Source: Glebionis coronaria
Taxonomy: Eukaryota > Streptophyta > Magnoliopsida > Asterales > Asteraceae
Assembly (NCBI GenBank): GCA_025667525.1
Contig: CM046882.1
Span: 217,728,592 to 217,792,591 of the forward strand
Reading direction: 5' to 3'
DNA: 64,000 nt
Shown: positions 21,714 to 33,630 of the stretch, piece by piece
How positions within the stretch are numbered: the first letter of the stretch is position 1
Layout: each line of letters begins with the position of its first letter
Position numbers and translations under genes: made by a program
The notes under the pieces: generated by a model
Told to the model about the DNA's origin: nothing
The model's database searches: none
What the model saw: only the letters and a program-made list of their open reading frames with translations

Positions 21714-22924
21714 AAGGTTCGTTTATTCACTACGTTTTAACATTTTCTCGAGATTAGATAGACACGACGTGAACGAATCACCACACACCGAAAATTCATC
21801 CATGAATACTTCCATTGACTTCTCGATTATAACATGAAAAATAGCCATCATACACCGTTGGAATGTTCCCGGTGCATTAAAAGTCCGAAAGGCATCCTAC
21901 GATAAGCAAACGTTCCATAAGGACACGTAAATGTAGTTTTCTCTTGACCACGAGGGTCGATAGGGATTTGAAAGTAACCAGAAAAACCATCTAAAAAGCA
22001 ATAGAAGTCATTTCCCGCAAGTCGCTCCAACATTTGATCCATGAAGGGCAAGGAAAAGTGGTCTTTACGAGTGGCGTCATTTAACTTTCGATAGTCAATA
22101 CACACCCTCCAACCGGTCACAACACGAGTGGGGATTAACTCGTTGTTTTCATTAGGCACAACGGTCATTACTCCCTTCTTAGGGACACAATGGATTGGGC
22201 TAACCCATGGGCTATCGGAGATAGGATAAATCATTCCCGCGTCAAGAAGTTTTAAGACCTCTTTTTTAATGGCATCGTGAATTTTAGGGTTTACCCTTCT
22301 TTGACTTTGAATTGCGGGTTTGTAGTCCTCCTCAATTAAAATCTTGTGAGTACAAAAGTTTGGGTCAATACCCTTGATGTCGGAAATTTTCCACGCAATT
22401 GCCCCTTTATGATCTTTAAGAATTTTTACAATTGCGGCTTTTTCATCATTAGCATGATATTTTGCAATAATAACCGGCAACTTGTCATCACCTTCCAAGA
22501 ATGCGTATTCTAGGTGAGATGGAAGATCTTTCAATTCAAGGATTGGCGGTTCCTCGATTAATGATTTTTGTTCAACACTCATAACTTCCATCGGCGAAAG
22601 AAATGGTGGAATGAGAGTATTATTACTAATAATCACCTCATCTTCATTTTCGTCTTCATTAGAAATAAAATCACCTCCTTGGAATGGAGTGAGATTTGAT
22701 GTAGAATTAACAAGAATCAGATCCATAATAGTGGGATTGACACTTGACGAACTATCGGAAAAACCTATCACTTCTTGTGAAAACTCATCGCAAACCACAT
22801 CGACTAAGTCAATATGGTTGATGGTAGCGATTGCATAAACATGAGAAGGTGTCGAGTTTTGATTAACGTTTATAACAAGTTCTTCTTCGTTGAATCTCAA
22901 AAGAAATAGTTCTTGCATGAACAT
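21714..22924 (-). pseudogene. pol: Athila1 reverse transcriptase, broken
   Basis: The frame 21848-22924 carries the RT fingers and palm: HKILIEEDY, WVSPIHCVPKKG, CIDYRKLNDATRKDHF, LDGFSGYFQI and FAYRRMPFGL. A one-base loss after MPFGL shifts the rest. In the following frame the catalytic box reads FMDE (21795-21806), so the second aspartate of the usual DD pair is glutamate. A stop lies near 21721. Both changes mean no activity. Confidence 0.88.
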
Positions 22925-23219
22925 CGATAAGTGATCTCGAGGTGTCTAAAAATGGACGACCTAAAATTAGAGGAACTTGAGTATCCGCGTGGATGTCAAC
23001 TACTATAAAATAAACGGGATAGTAGAACTTCCCCACTTTCATGAAAACATCTTCGGCTACTCCACATGCGAGAATCGTAGAATGATCAGCCATCTCGATA
23101 GACATGTTCGATGGAGTAAGAGCCGGAACCGAAAGAGATTTCCAAATGGAAAATGGCATCAAATTAACGCTCGCACCAAGATCGGCCAAGGCGAGGCATT
23201 CTTTCATATCTTGTATACC
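22863..23219 (-). pseudogene. pol: Athila1 protease
   Basis: Open frame with ADLGASVNLMP, the Athila form of the aspartic protease active site (DLGA), and LILGRPFL near its end. A TGA at 23220-23222 separates it from gag, and a shift near 22880-22925 from RT. It would cleave the polyprotein. Confidence 0.8.
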
Positions 23220-24209
23220 TCAAGGAATGAGAAACTTCCCGGGGTCACCAACTTTTTTCGGTATTCGATTAAGATAAACGGAAGAGCAATTAGATAGCTT
23301 TGAAAGCTTCTCCTTATCGTTCATCATACCTTTAAAAGTGGAAGCGAAACGAGGCATGTACAACAATGCGTCGGCTAAACTTACATTAAAGTGCACTTGT
23401 TAAAACATTTTTATAAAGAGCTCAATTTATTGTTTGTTACGTTCTTGTAATTTCTCTTTTTTTTGTCTCGATGGGTAAGGTAAGGGTGGTGTGGGTTGGG
23501 GCATAGGCAACGACCTTGGAATCTCGGGTTCCATAATTGGTATTGGTTCAACCGTAGGTGTGGTATGAGCAGTATTTCGTGGGCTTGTGATATGCTCCTT
23601 TTCGACCATCACCTCGGGTTCTTACTCGATTTCCTTCTTCGTAGAAGTACTAGGACGAGAGATTTGTTCCTTGAAATTTTTACCACAACGAGTAGTAATA
23701 ACCTTCATTTCTCCCTTCGGGCTTGTAATGGTATCACTAGGAAGACAACCCGAGAAAGAGGGTTTACACATGATTGCTTCAAACATTTTAGCCATTCGAT
23801 CTTCAAATTTTGATTGCCTTATATCCACTTTTAACAACTCTTGCTTAATCTCATGTTGACCTTGTTCCATCTTTTGTTGATTTTGTTGAAGACGTTGAAC
23901 TTTCCTTCCATTTTATTAGCTTGAGTTTTCAGTTCATTAGCAAGTTCGTTTTAAGCTTGTAATTCAACTTGAATCTTGAGCTAATCATCTCACGTTGCAT
24001 GTTATCAAACTTAGCATCATTTGCTTTTGCATAATCCAAAAATTCTCCATTAAGATTTTTAGTGTGAGCATTTTGAAAACCTTGTGTAGTAGTTTGAAAA
24101 TCACGGTTTTGGTTTTGATTTTTGACTTGCCCATTCCCACTTTGGTAATTACCCTTGTTATAGTTACGTTGATTGCCTTGGTAGCCACCACTTTGATTGT
24201 TGTTTCGAT
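23208..24209 (-). pseudogene. gag: Athila1 gag, C-terminal remnant
   Basis: Three frames remain: 23929-24209 (N-, Q- and G-rich, NNNQSGGYQGNQRN), 23622-23870 (MEQGQHEIKQELLKVD, KGEMKVITTRCGK) and 23427-23612 (proline-rich, TPPLPYPSR). They match the second half of the Athila2 Gag. The capsid half is absent because element A was inserted at 24210. Confidence 0.82.
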
Positions 24210-27200
24210 TGTAACACCCCCAAATATTCATACTTTAGTTCAGCGGAAGAGTCGTTGGTGTTATGGGTTAGCACAATACTCAAATCATAGACAACGCATA
24301 AAAATCGCGTCGTTTAATAATAAAGCATTTTCCACTCATGAACATCAAATTTACATAGGTCCCAAGTCATAGTATTTCATACAATATTACAAAACATTTG
24401 AATGGAAATTGTTTTTTAAGTGCGGGCCATAAATTCTTGTCGTCTTCCCGAGAATTACCTTCAAGTACCTGAGATAAAACATGTAAAAAGAAAAGGTCAG
24501 CGAAAACGCCGAGTGAATTCATAGAGTTTAATGAAAACCATTAATATATCATCGGTATATAATTATTACCGAAAATCATTTTGTACAATTCTTTGTCGTA
24601 GGCCATAAAATAAGACAAAAATATTTTATACAAATCCTTATCAAAATCACAATATAGGCTTTTGCCTTCAAAACCATTATACGAACCATTGTCATAAAAA
24701 ACATCATACAATACATTTTATAACGTTGTATAGAGTTAAATAAAAACCGTTATATGAATATGGTTATGTAAAACCAAAACATGAACATAATATCAATAAT
24801 AAAACCCCGTATTGTTATCCAGGCAATATATTGTAATTCAAGGCGTACAACAGTATTTTCGTTATTGGGTTATTATAAGCCGCGTGACATTGCTACCTTA
24901 CTATAACAAACAATGGGTAGCTAACCCGAAATTCATTTTCCCATCTAAAACAGCGTGTCGTCACAATAATCACGCATATATAAATCTTCTCATACATAAA
25001 TTCGCTTACCAATCAATGTGGCACGACGGGGACCAATCGTCAAGGAGCGAACTGGGGTGATCTTCCCCAAATAGTACTATTATATGCATAAGCGGCTACC
25101 AAATCCCGGTAGTTCAAAATTCATGCTAATGGGACTTTTAGTGACATAACCTAACTTTAATAATCAATTTTATTTCATACATCGGGTCATATAATCATTC
25201 ATCGGGTCATACAATCATTCGGGTCCAAATCAATAAACAAACAATCGGGACAACTGGTGTCCTATTTTTATTAAAACTAACATGTTATCTCCTTCGCGGG
25301 TTTATAAAATATGTCATAAAAACATTTAAAATAATGCGAGGCTATGAACTCACGTTGATTGGGGAAGGCGGGTTATCGACGATTCGGATGTACGGTACGT
25401 GCTTCAATCACGGAAACCTAGACAAATAATACTCGTCTTAGACTTTTCTCCAATGACTTTATAAAAACAATAGCTATGTATACATATGATGATTTTATAA
25501 ATATGATGATGATCAAGTGGGATTGTACATCTTTATTTACTCATTATAGTGTCAAGTGTTGATAAATTTTTATACCAGTTTCACTAGTTTAACTTCTTCA
25601 CATGTTAAGGCCCAATAAGCCCATGATAAGCCCATTAACTTTTATTAGTCCAATTACACTTTTAACATCAGTCCTATACTCACATGTTGGGCCCAAGTTG
25701 GTTAAGCCCAATGAATAAGTCCATTAGTGTTTAGCCAAATTAGTTGGGTTAATAGTCCAATAAGGCTAATTTGGCCCGTTAATGTCCATATGTTATAAAG
25801 CTCGGGTTTTATTGGTTTTTACTTGTTATATAAGTTTATACATCAGTATGTGAGTTTATAAAAAGTTTACATTAGACGGGTCTGACCGTCTAAGTTTCGT
25901 TTGACAAAAACGTTAATATTTCGGTTTTAGCCAAAAAGACGTAAAACTTATGTATATAGTTTTTATAACTTGTAAAATGTTTGTACTTGTAAATTATATA
26001 AAATGTTTCATTTTAATATCATAATATATAACTCTCATTTATAATTATTATTAGTAACTAGTGGGTTTTTATATATGTATATTTTATAAGTACATAATTT
26101 GAGTGCTTATATTATATACTTTTTATTTTACAAAATCTGATCCTAAATATTCAGTCCACTAAAACATCCATATCTAGAGTTCTATAAGGAGATAGAACCC
26201 CAAATTTTTATAGCAGAAACTAAATGATATGTGCTTCATTTAACTCTCGTATAGCTACTGATGAATCATCCTCTAAGTATTTTTATAAATTCGTCCAATA
26301 CAGTTTCTGCAGATTTGTACTCCAAGATTGTTTTGATCATATCTCACTCATTTTAAGGATTCTATTGTATGACCAACTCTCACATGTGTATAAGACATAT
26401 ACCTTACTGTATATTAAATAATCTATGCCATTTTAACAATTTAGCATATGGTTATTCTCTGTTTTATACAGCCTACACTTTTAATCATGATTTTATCATT
26501 CTTTCATATAGCTCTTGATCATTTTAATCAAGTTTATCAACACATGATCCCCACACAATACTTTTGATCATCATATATCATCATATACATATACATTTAG
26601 AAAGAATATATATATTTACATTTACAAAATAACAAGGTGATGGAAGAATAAATCTTGTTACCAACCAAGATTGTGTAGATTATGATCAAGGCTTGGATTT
26701 TGATGGCAAAACTTGTGATAAACCAATATCAACTTCAAGTCCACCAATATTTATAAACTCCTTGTGGGAAATCAGCCCTATGACACCAAGAAATCTCCTC
26801 TTTGGATGTTAGAATCACCTCCAATCTTCAAGTCTTCTATAGGTTTCCATCTTATGCAAGATTAACATAAGATTTCATGGGTAAAATTGATCAAATGGGG
26901 GTATTTTAGAGAGAGAGAGTGGACGGCAAGATGGAGTATAGGAAGAGAGAATTATGTGTTTTTGCATGTAAAAATGGAGGTACTTGTTTAGTATTTAGTG
27001 GTTTTGAGGAAAATGGTTTTGGTGTGTAAACTAGGACAAGTGTCCTATTTTATGTTTATAAACTTGCCACATCTTGGATGTGGTGGTGGTATGTTGGCCG
27101 TCCCATAGTGGGGTGAGGCAAGTGTAAACTTGTCTCATCCCACTAATTTACGGGTACTCCTCGATTCTAGTTTCCTCGATTTGCGTGCCCTCGGGTCATT

Positions 27201-27642
27201 TTACGAAAAACGTTTTTATAAATTATGAATCAACGGCAAAAAACGAATCTAATAAAAATTGTCTCATAAAAAACGGAGTTCAAAAATGTAAATACGTAAT
27301 CCTAGGGTTTCCGATTTAGTCGTAAAGGACGTTAAATTATACACGTAAGTCCTAATCTCTTCTCGTAAACTTGTGAGGTTATTAACCAACACAAATTTAA
27401 ATTCCAAAATAATATTCACGAATAAATTTATTTCTTGAAATGTCAGACTGTCACCAAAAACAGTGTATGTAAACGTAAACACGTAACGTAGAGTCCTCCG
27501 GTTTAGACGTAGTCGATGCTACTTTAAATTGTAACTCAAATTTCTTCCCAAAAATGAGTGAGTTCATATTATAACATTAAAATAATGTTTTTAAATAATA
27601 CTTGAGAATAAAATATCGATCATAAATTGACGGATTGTCACA
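24210..27642 (-). repeat. LTR of element A (3' LTR), 3433 bp
   Basis: Plus strand from TGTAACACCCCCAAATA to CGGATTGTCACA. The same sequence with many small differences is at 57581-61064. Short phrases (GCGAGGCTAT, the CTCGCGGGTT type) also recur in the N1 LTRs, so the families are related. No gene is present; the ORFs here are chance. Confidence 0.85.
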
Positions 27643-28100
27643 GCATTTCCCCTAAACAGGATCTTTGTCCTCAAAGATCAATTTATCTTATTACTCGCTT
27701 CTTATAGAGTTAAATCCATGTGGCTATTTCCTCCACATTCGGTCTTTCCTCACAAGTATAATTCATTAAAATACGCGAGTTTCATCAAACATAACTACAG
27801 GAATATGATCAGGCTTAATGTTGGCTTACTTTCTCTATCCATGATGTTCACGGGTTTTTGATGAATGCAACTTTTCGCCGATCTAAACTTTACTAAGAAA
27901 CAATCAGATTTTCACTTGATAGACATTTTATCAAGTTCGATATACAAAACATAATTCACGCAGCCCTTGAAGTCCTAGGGTAGATCCAGCTTATATGCCT
28001 TTCAAACCAACTTTTTACATCATCTCGATGGTCCCATACAACGGGGACTTATTTCCCATGATCCTTCAGATCATCAATTCACTTTTCTACGGTAAATTTT
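27643..28100 (-). pseudogene. Element A polypurine tract and integrase C-terminus/chromodomain remnant
   Basis: The minus strand next to the LTR reads CCTGTTTAGGGGAAATGC (27643-27660), a polypurine tract, preceded by GAGGACAAAG. Further up, 27690-28080 translates in shifting frames to traces of the GPF/FHVS-type integrase end and the chromodomain region, with several stops. The identification rests on word-level similarity and position. Confidence 0.5.
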
Positions 28101-28490
28101 TTTGGCATAACTTCGCTACCCATCATGCACTTCAAGATCTACATTTCATATTCACATAACCTCCTGCCCACTACTGGCAGTCAATAATCAGATCCAAATT
28201 TCAACAATCATTTCAGGTCTCGCGGGTCGGGTATTTTGTAAGGTTAGGTTTGTCATCATAGGCAACCTCAAACCTAAAAGACATGTCCAACTCACAAAGG
28301 GTGTATGTGGGATGTCTTCATCCCAACTCCTGATTACAGATGCTCTAATATTTAGATCCTCACAAGATTCGCTCACGATCCTAATACGATAATTATCAAT
28401 GATAATCTCTCCAAAGGAAAGCGATTATACGGTTTATTACCAAAGGTCAATTATTCAAACATAAAACAACACTTCTAGTGTTTTGTTTCG

Positions 28491-28790
28491 TTACTTTTCC
28501 TCGTCCCTTCGATTTGGGGTGGTTAATAGTACTCTCATTAAGGTTCGTTCCCAATGACTTCTGAGCAAATCTCTAGAAATTCGATTAGAAGCGAGGATCT
28601 TGATAGAGATGATTGATACAGGCACACTATGTTTACACAACTCCTTTAAATACAAAAGAGTCAATTTCATCATCGAGAATATATCATTAACAGGAATGAT
28701 ATTAGCAGATTTGGTCAGTCTGTCAAAGATGACCCAAATCGAATCAAATTCAGATGATGATCTTTGCAATAGTTAGACGTTTACTAATGC
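28491..28790 (-). pseudogene. Element A integrase core remnant
   Basis: Minus-strand frame with SEFDSIWVIFDRLTKSA and VPVSIISIK, the blocks around the integrase catalytic core of chromoviruses. The second catalytic aspartate is lost (ISIK where an SDR motif is expected). The same remnant is at 61975-62193 in element B. Integrase would insert cDNA; this piece is dead. Confidence 0.75.
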
Positions 28791-29276
28791 ATGAGGCGAT
28801 GTCTACCTTCATAATTTTCCATCAGTACAACTTCTTTAGATAAAGATACATTAAATCAGAAATCCTCCATATTTAGGCAATCACAAGCGGCCTTTTATAC
28901 ATTTAATGCCATCGGATTCTCAATTCTAATGGTTCACATTAGCCGCGAACCCCTTTTATTATCTATATTATCCTTTTTACAAGCATCAGCTATATTTTAA
29001 ATTGTTCGGCAATTTATTTTGCACAATCATTATTAAGGAACACATCCTAATTGATTCTTTATCCTTTCTACATAATGTGTCAGTATCTACATTCACCTTT
29101 CCTGATGAGGTAATTATCATGACCACAATTCACTCAGAATATCTTTCTTCATATTTTCTAAGTTTTAGTTTCGTCTCAACTATTATTTTTATTAGTTTTA
29201 CTCAATCCGACGTCTAAAGCGTCGATAATTATTACAAGTAATTAAATAATAAATCTTAAATTTTATGAAACGTAAA
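28791..29276 (-). other. Element A internal region, unresolved
   Basis: By position, decayed sequence between RNase H and integrase. I see no reliable reading frame. It ends with GTAAA (29272-29276), the left TSD of Athila2. Confidence 0.5.
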
Positions 29277-29955
29277 TGATGTGATCGTGATAGTATAGTG
29301 ATAAATGATGTGATCGTGATAGAAAATTACAAGTAATTCAATTAAGCACGTGATGAACCAAGTTCGTTGTACACGAAGATCTTATGAATTTGAGACGTTT
29401 TGTATCGATTTGGACAATTGATTCGAATTGGTTTTCGGTTTTTAAACTAAATATTAAATCTACCAATTTTAAACTATTCAAATTTAACCTAAAGTGCATG
29501 AATCGTAAACCCCAAAATAATTAATCTAAATACAGTTACTTAAAATTAAAAACTATTTAAAATTTAAACTATTTAATAATCTATAACAATTAATCTATTT
29601 AATAAAAATAACTTTTAATCTATTTTTAGAAATCTAATTAACTTTTTTAAACTAATTAACTTTATTAAAATTTACTTATACCAAATCTATTTTTTTTAAA
29701 ACTAATTTTATTTAAATCTAAAATTATAAAAATCTAATTATTAAAATAAACTAATTAAACTTTTAAATTAATAAAAACATTTTTATTATTATTCTATTTT
29801 ATTTTATCTATTATTATTAAAACTGAAATTTCCTAAAAGAAATAAAACTGTCTAAATTTTAAATGAAGTTAAAGTATATGTAATTAAACTACAAAATATG
29901 ACTGCCCTAAAACAATTTACTATATTAGTTACTAAAGCAGAAACTAAACATAAAA

Positions 29956-30050
29956 GAGCATGAAGCTCAGTTGGCACACACGCTGGGTAATCAAACGAGA
30001 GGTCTCGAGGTCGAGTCTTGCAGATAGCAAATTTTTGCTATCATTTTTTT
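29956..30050 (+). repeat. tRNA-like / SINE-like segment in Athila2 3' LTR
   Basis: An A-box-like AAGCTCAGTTGG (29964-29975) and a B-box-like GGTCGAGTC (30009-30017) are 33 bp apart. They are followed by the perfect inverted repeat GATAGCAAATTTTTGCTATC (30023-30042) and seven T (30044-30050), a layout like a short plant SINE or RNA polymerase III unit. The copy in the 5' LTR (about 40162-40257) has a few substitutions. No clear TSD. Confidence 0.45.
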
Positions 30051-31307
30051 AAGCTGCGAAATCAACAAAGAAGTCACAGGAGTGAACTTTTATCACAATT
30101 CTTATTAATCAGCTGATAAGGATATCAGCAAATGAGTTCATCAGAACAATTGATTCTGATAACATATGAAATTTATCAAAACAAAATGGAACAAGCCCAA
30201 AGCTTAAATCACCAGATAAAATCAATTACAACAAATAAACAAAAAAGTAACTAAGAATTAACAATAGGTTAAACAGACAAATCAAAAATAGAACAAGGAA
30301 TATTACGATTCTTATAGCCAAATACCCCAACTAAAATCAGCAATCACAAATAATTTCTTAAACCAACTTATGATAAATCAAGAACAAGCAACCATCTAGA
30401 TTAGGAAATCAGGTATAACCAGTAAAAACAATTTAATTCCAAATCCAAGAGATCTAAGTTATTCAGCAAAGAATGAATCCCACAAGTTTCAGCAGATTAC
30501 TTAACAGATAATACTCACAAATCTCAAAAACTAATATCAGTTCAAATCATAACATAAAAACAAATCTACATCAGCAATTCAGTAATCGAACAAAGCTTAT
30601 AACAGCTAAAAAAACTATCAATCAACCAAATGTATCAGCAATCCTCCTAAATACGCAACAATCAATTACTCCGAATTAGCCATAACAAAGTATGAACTAA
30701 ACAATTAAATCAACTCGAATCACATGTATAAAACCTAATAACTCAGATTCAATCAAAAACTTAACAGTCAAACAAGAAAACCTTCATCATAAACATATCC
30801 AAACAATCCTATATCAAGTATCTATCAACAAACTAATGATTAAACATATCAATTAATATTAAATTAACTAGAAAACTTACCATTTGGAGATAACCTTTGA
30901 GAAGAAGGTTTGGCGTTGAGCCACCTTTATGAACCAAAATCGACACCACCATAACCATCAAATCATCAACCGAACCACCACCACCATCACATAAAATCTC
31001 GAACAATGTTTTAAAACTAAAAAGTGGGTTTAGTTTTGTATCCCAATTTCACTTTTAAATCATTCATACAAGCTATAATTTCAGCTTTATCAAATAACTA
31101 TGAATATAATATTTAATAGACAGTAAATTAACGTATAAAACTTTAGCAGTAAAACTTGAAATTAAAAGAATATGCACGAAATAACTTTCATTAATTCAGA
31201 AAAATGTTACAAAACTATTAAATTGAAAATACAATTAATTATACCTCTATTTAAACATTATCACAGTAAAGTAAAATTTGGAATGCATAATTACAGGAAA
31301 ATAGAGG

Positions 31308-31319
31308 GTTTTTATAGCC
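31308..31319 (-). promoter_or_regulatory. TATA box of Athila2 LTR
   Basis: The minus strand reads GGCTATAAAAACC in both LTRs (second copy near 52832). It is the best TATA match on the coding strand. Confidence 0.6.
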
Positions 31320-32365
31320 ATCCCAAAGGCTGTTGAAGCAGAATATCCGAATCTTCAATAGCATATTCCATCTTCAATATTGGCCTTTAGATCATCTATT
31401 CTTCTTTCTCTCTCTTGTTTGTTTTCATCGTATGGCTGAAAATACACAACTAGCACACGGATCGCCAACGTGGCATCCGTTTGTGCTATTTATGTTAGTT
31501 TGATGCCTCTTGATTGGAGGATGGGGAATGGTGAGGTGTAATCTCCAATAAAAAGCTGCCACGTAACCACTCACCTCCATCTTTCTCTTCCTTAAAACAT
31601 GGGGAATTAATTTCCACACGCTTGAGTCACTCATGGGATGTGAAAGCCCCAATTTATCTGGGCAATTTATTGATCTAGGGTTTTGTGGAATAGTGTTTTC
31701 ATCTGGTTATTGTGGTTGGGGAAGAAGCACGTAGAGTATAATGAAGGGTTATTTTATTTATGTGTGGAGGAAAGAACGTGTGGTGGATGAAAAGGTTTTT
31801 GAAGGTTACGTTTTATTTATTTGACTGGAAAGTTGTGGGTGAAAAATAAATGAATTGACCAAATGATGTGTTTTAAAACAAACACAATTCGTTACATTTC
31901 ATTTGACCTAATGGGCCTTAAACTCATATTCCACCACCGTTACATAAATTGTTGGGCTTGGACCCATAATGCGTATACTTCAACTGTTTCCTCAATTTCT
32001 TTGGTTTTGGGCCAGCTTAAATAAACCCCATTCGTGTACATAACTTTGCAAATTGGGGCCTTATTTGGGCCTTGTCCAAAAGTAATTTAATTTCTATCCA
32101 ATATTGGGCTTTTAAGCCCAATTGCTCCAATGTGGGACCCACAAGCCTTTAAACTCCATAAATAATGAAATCCGCTAAAAACGAGCTTGAAATTGGCTTT
32201 GTCAATCTTTTCATCAAACTTGTGTCGGTTTTGCCGGTTTTCGCGATCTTTGGTACCTACACACATGAAACACAAAACAAGCATATACAAGGCATTTTTC
32301 ATTGATAATATGCATTTATACATTGTTTATAGATACAAATGATATAAGTAAAATCACTCATATCA

Positions 32366-33630
32366 AACTCCCCCTTGCTAAACAATTGTCGTGTCCTCAC
32401 GCAATGATAAAATAAAACACTAGCTACACCATTATTCAACTTTTGAAAACTTTATTTTGCAAAGACATAATGTATTGCTTTCATATTTGAAAAATAACTT
32501 TTAGGATCATAAAACTCAAATAGATTCATCGTCCGCGACTTTTCACTTTTCCATGCCAAGTGCAAAAACAAGATCATTGTCAATCATAAGCCCCAAAATT
32601 AAACCAAATCATACAAGTAATTTGTGTTAAACTCAATCTCCTATTATTCCTAATTGTATCTCTAGATTTTATTCGTCATTCACCCAAAGGCTCATTTGAC
32701 TTTATTTTGATATTTATTAGTCCAAAAATGAAGGCAAGAACGGTGTAAACTCAACACTTAAAACCTAACCTTGACTTCAAAAACCGTTATCACTAAAGAA
32801 ATCCCACATCATGGATAACTTAACACGATTTGAGGGATAAATCCCGGACCCGAAATTTGGCTAATATGGCTACTTAGAAGGAAAAATAAAACCTCCAAAG
32901 TCAATTATGACCTTATTAATGGAGTTAGAAACAATCACATCATAACACCTTTTGGCTCTTTAAGATGCAATTGTGCTCCTTATTTAAAATCCACACCCTA
33001 AGGCTCCTTGGACAAAAATAAGGGAATTGACAACACCATCCCACCTTATGGCTCATGATGATGAAGCAATTTTTATTCAACACGCCCCTTGACATACACC
33101 CTAAGGCTCTAATGACAAGGTTAGTGCTACATGACTCCCACCCGAAGGCTCCTAGAGAACATGTTTTTATTTATTCTTCTTTATTAATATGATATGTATA
33201 GTAAGCCAAATTTCCGCAATCCCATGATCAAAAGTCCATGACGTTGACACCCTTAATGTGTTCTCACTTTAATTACAAGAGAAGAAAAAGAAGGAGTTAC
33301 GAGTTAAGATATCAAGCCTAAACCGCTAAAAACTTCATTTATTAAGCAATTATTATTCAAGCGTGGAAAGTAAATACGAGGAGATTAAATCAAACACAAA
33401 AATACTTGCACAAAGAAAAATTTAACCTTAGAAACTTATGATTGAACTCTATCATCTCTTGTTCTACATATTGTAAAATTTCAAAAATGTGAAATTAATG
33501 GATACATAGCCTATTAAATCAAAGTTTTGGGTTTTCAAGTCATCTATAGGATCTTGCATCTTCTTATACTTTTTCAAGTTTTAGAATTTGCGTTTTAAAG
33601 TTCCCTTGATAAACGACTTTCTAGGATCAA
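32366..33630 (-). other. Athila2 3' non-coding region with polypurine tract
   Basis: The minus strand at 32382-32366 reads TTTAGCAAGGGGGAGTT, the polypurine tract beside the LTR. The rest has no ORF; phrases of the kind CCCTAAGGCTC recur at about 32997, 33110 and 33142. The right end (33520-33630) matches 18772-18882 of Athila1 and is joined abruptly to integrase at about 33626-33634. Confidence 0.7.

Larger units (their letters stand above)
3555..24209 (-). mobile_element. Athila1: Ty3 Athila-type element, split and truncated
   Basis: Pieces on the minus strand: 3' LTR remnant 3555-4307, 3' non-coding part 4308-5433 plus 18614-19632, pol 19633-23219, gag remnant to 24209. G1 (5439-18608 with TSD AACAT) splits the 3' region. 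The gag N-terminus, leader and 5' LTR are missing because element A cuts in at 24210; they should lie to the right of the window if the A/B block is an insertion. Domain order gag-PR-RT-RH-IN and close resemblance to Athila2 identify the lineage. It carries many stops and frameshifts and has lost at least two catalytic residues, so it is inactive. Confidence 0.85.
29277..32365 (-). repeat. Athila2 3' LTR, 3089 bp
   Basis: Matches the right LTR closely. Its outer end is altered: the first 17 bases are repeated near 29306 and about 70 bases present in the right LTR are missing. A TATA box on the minus strand (GGCTATAAAAACC, 31308-31319) has a counterpart in the right LTR. ORFs here (e.g. 31425-31652, 32087-32323) are non-coding by all signs. 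Confidence 0.92.

Noticed and set aside
29956..30030. A functional tRNA gene
   Set aside because: A- and B-box-like stretches are present but no cloverleaf or anticodon arm can be drawn; better read as a SINE-like relic.
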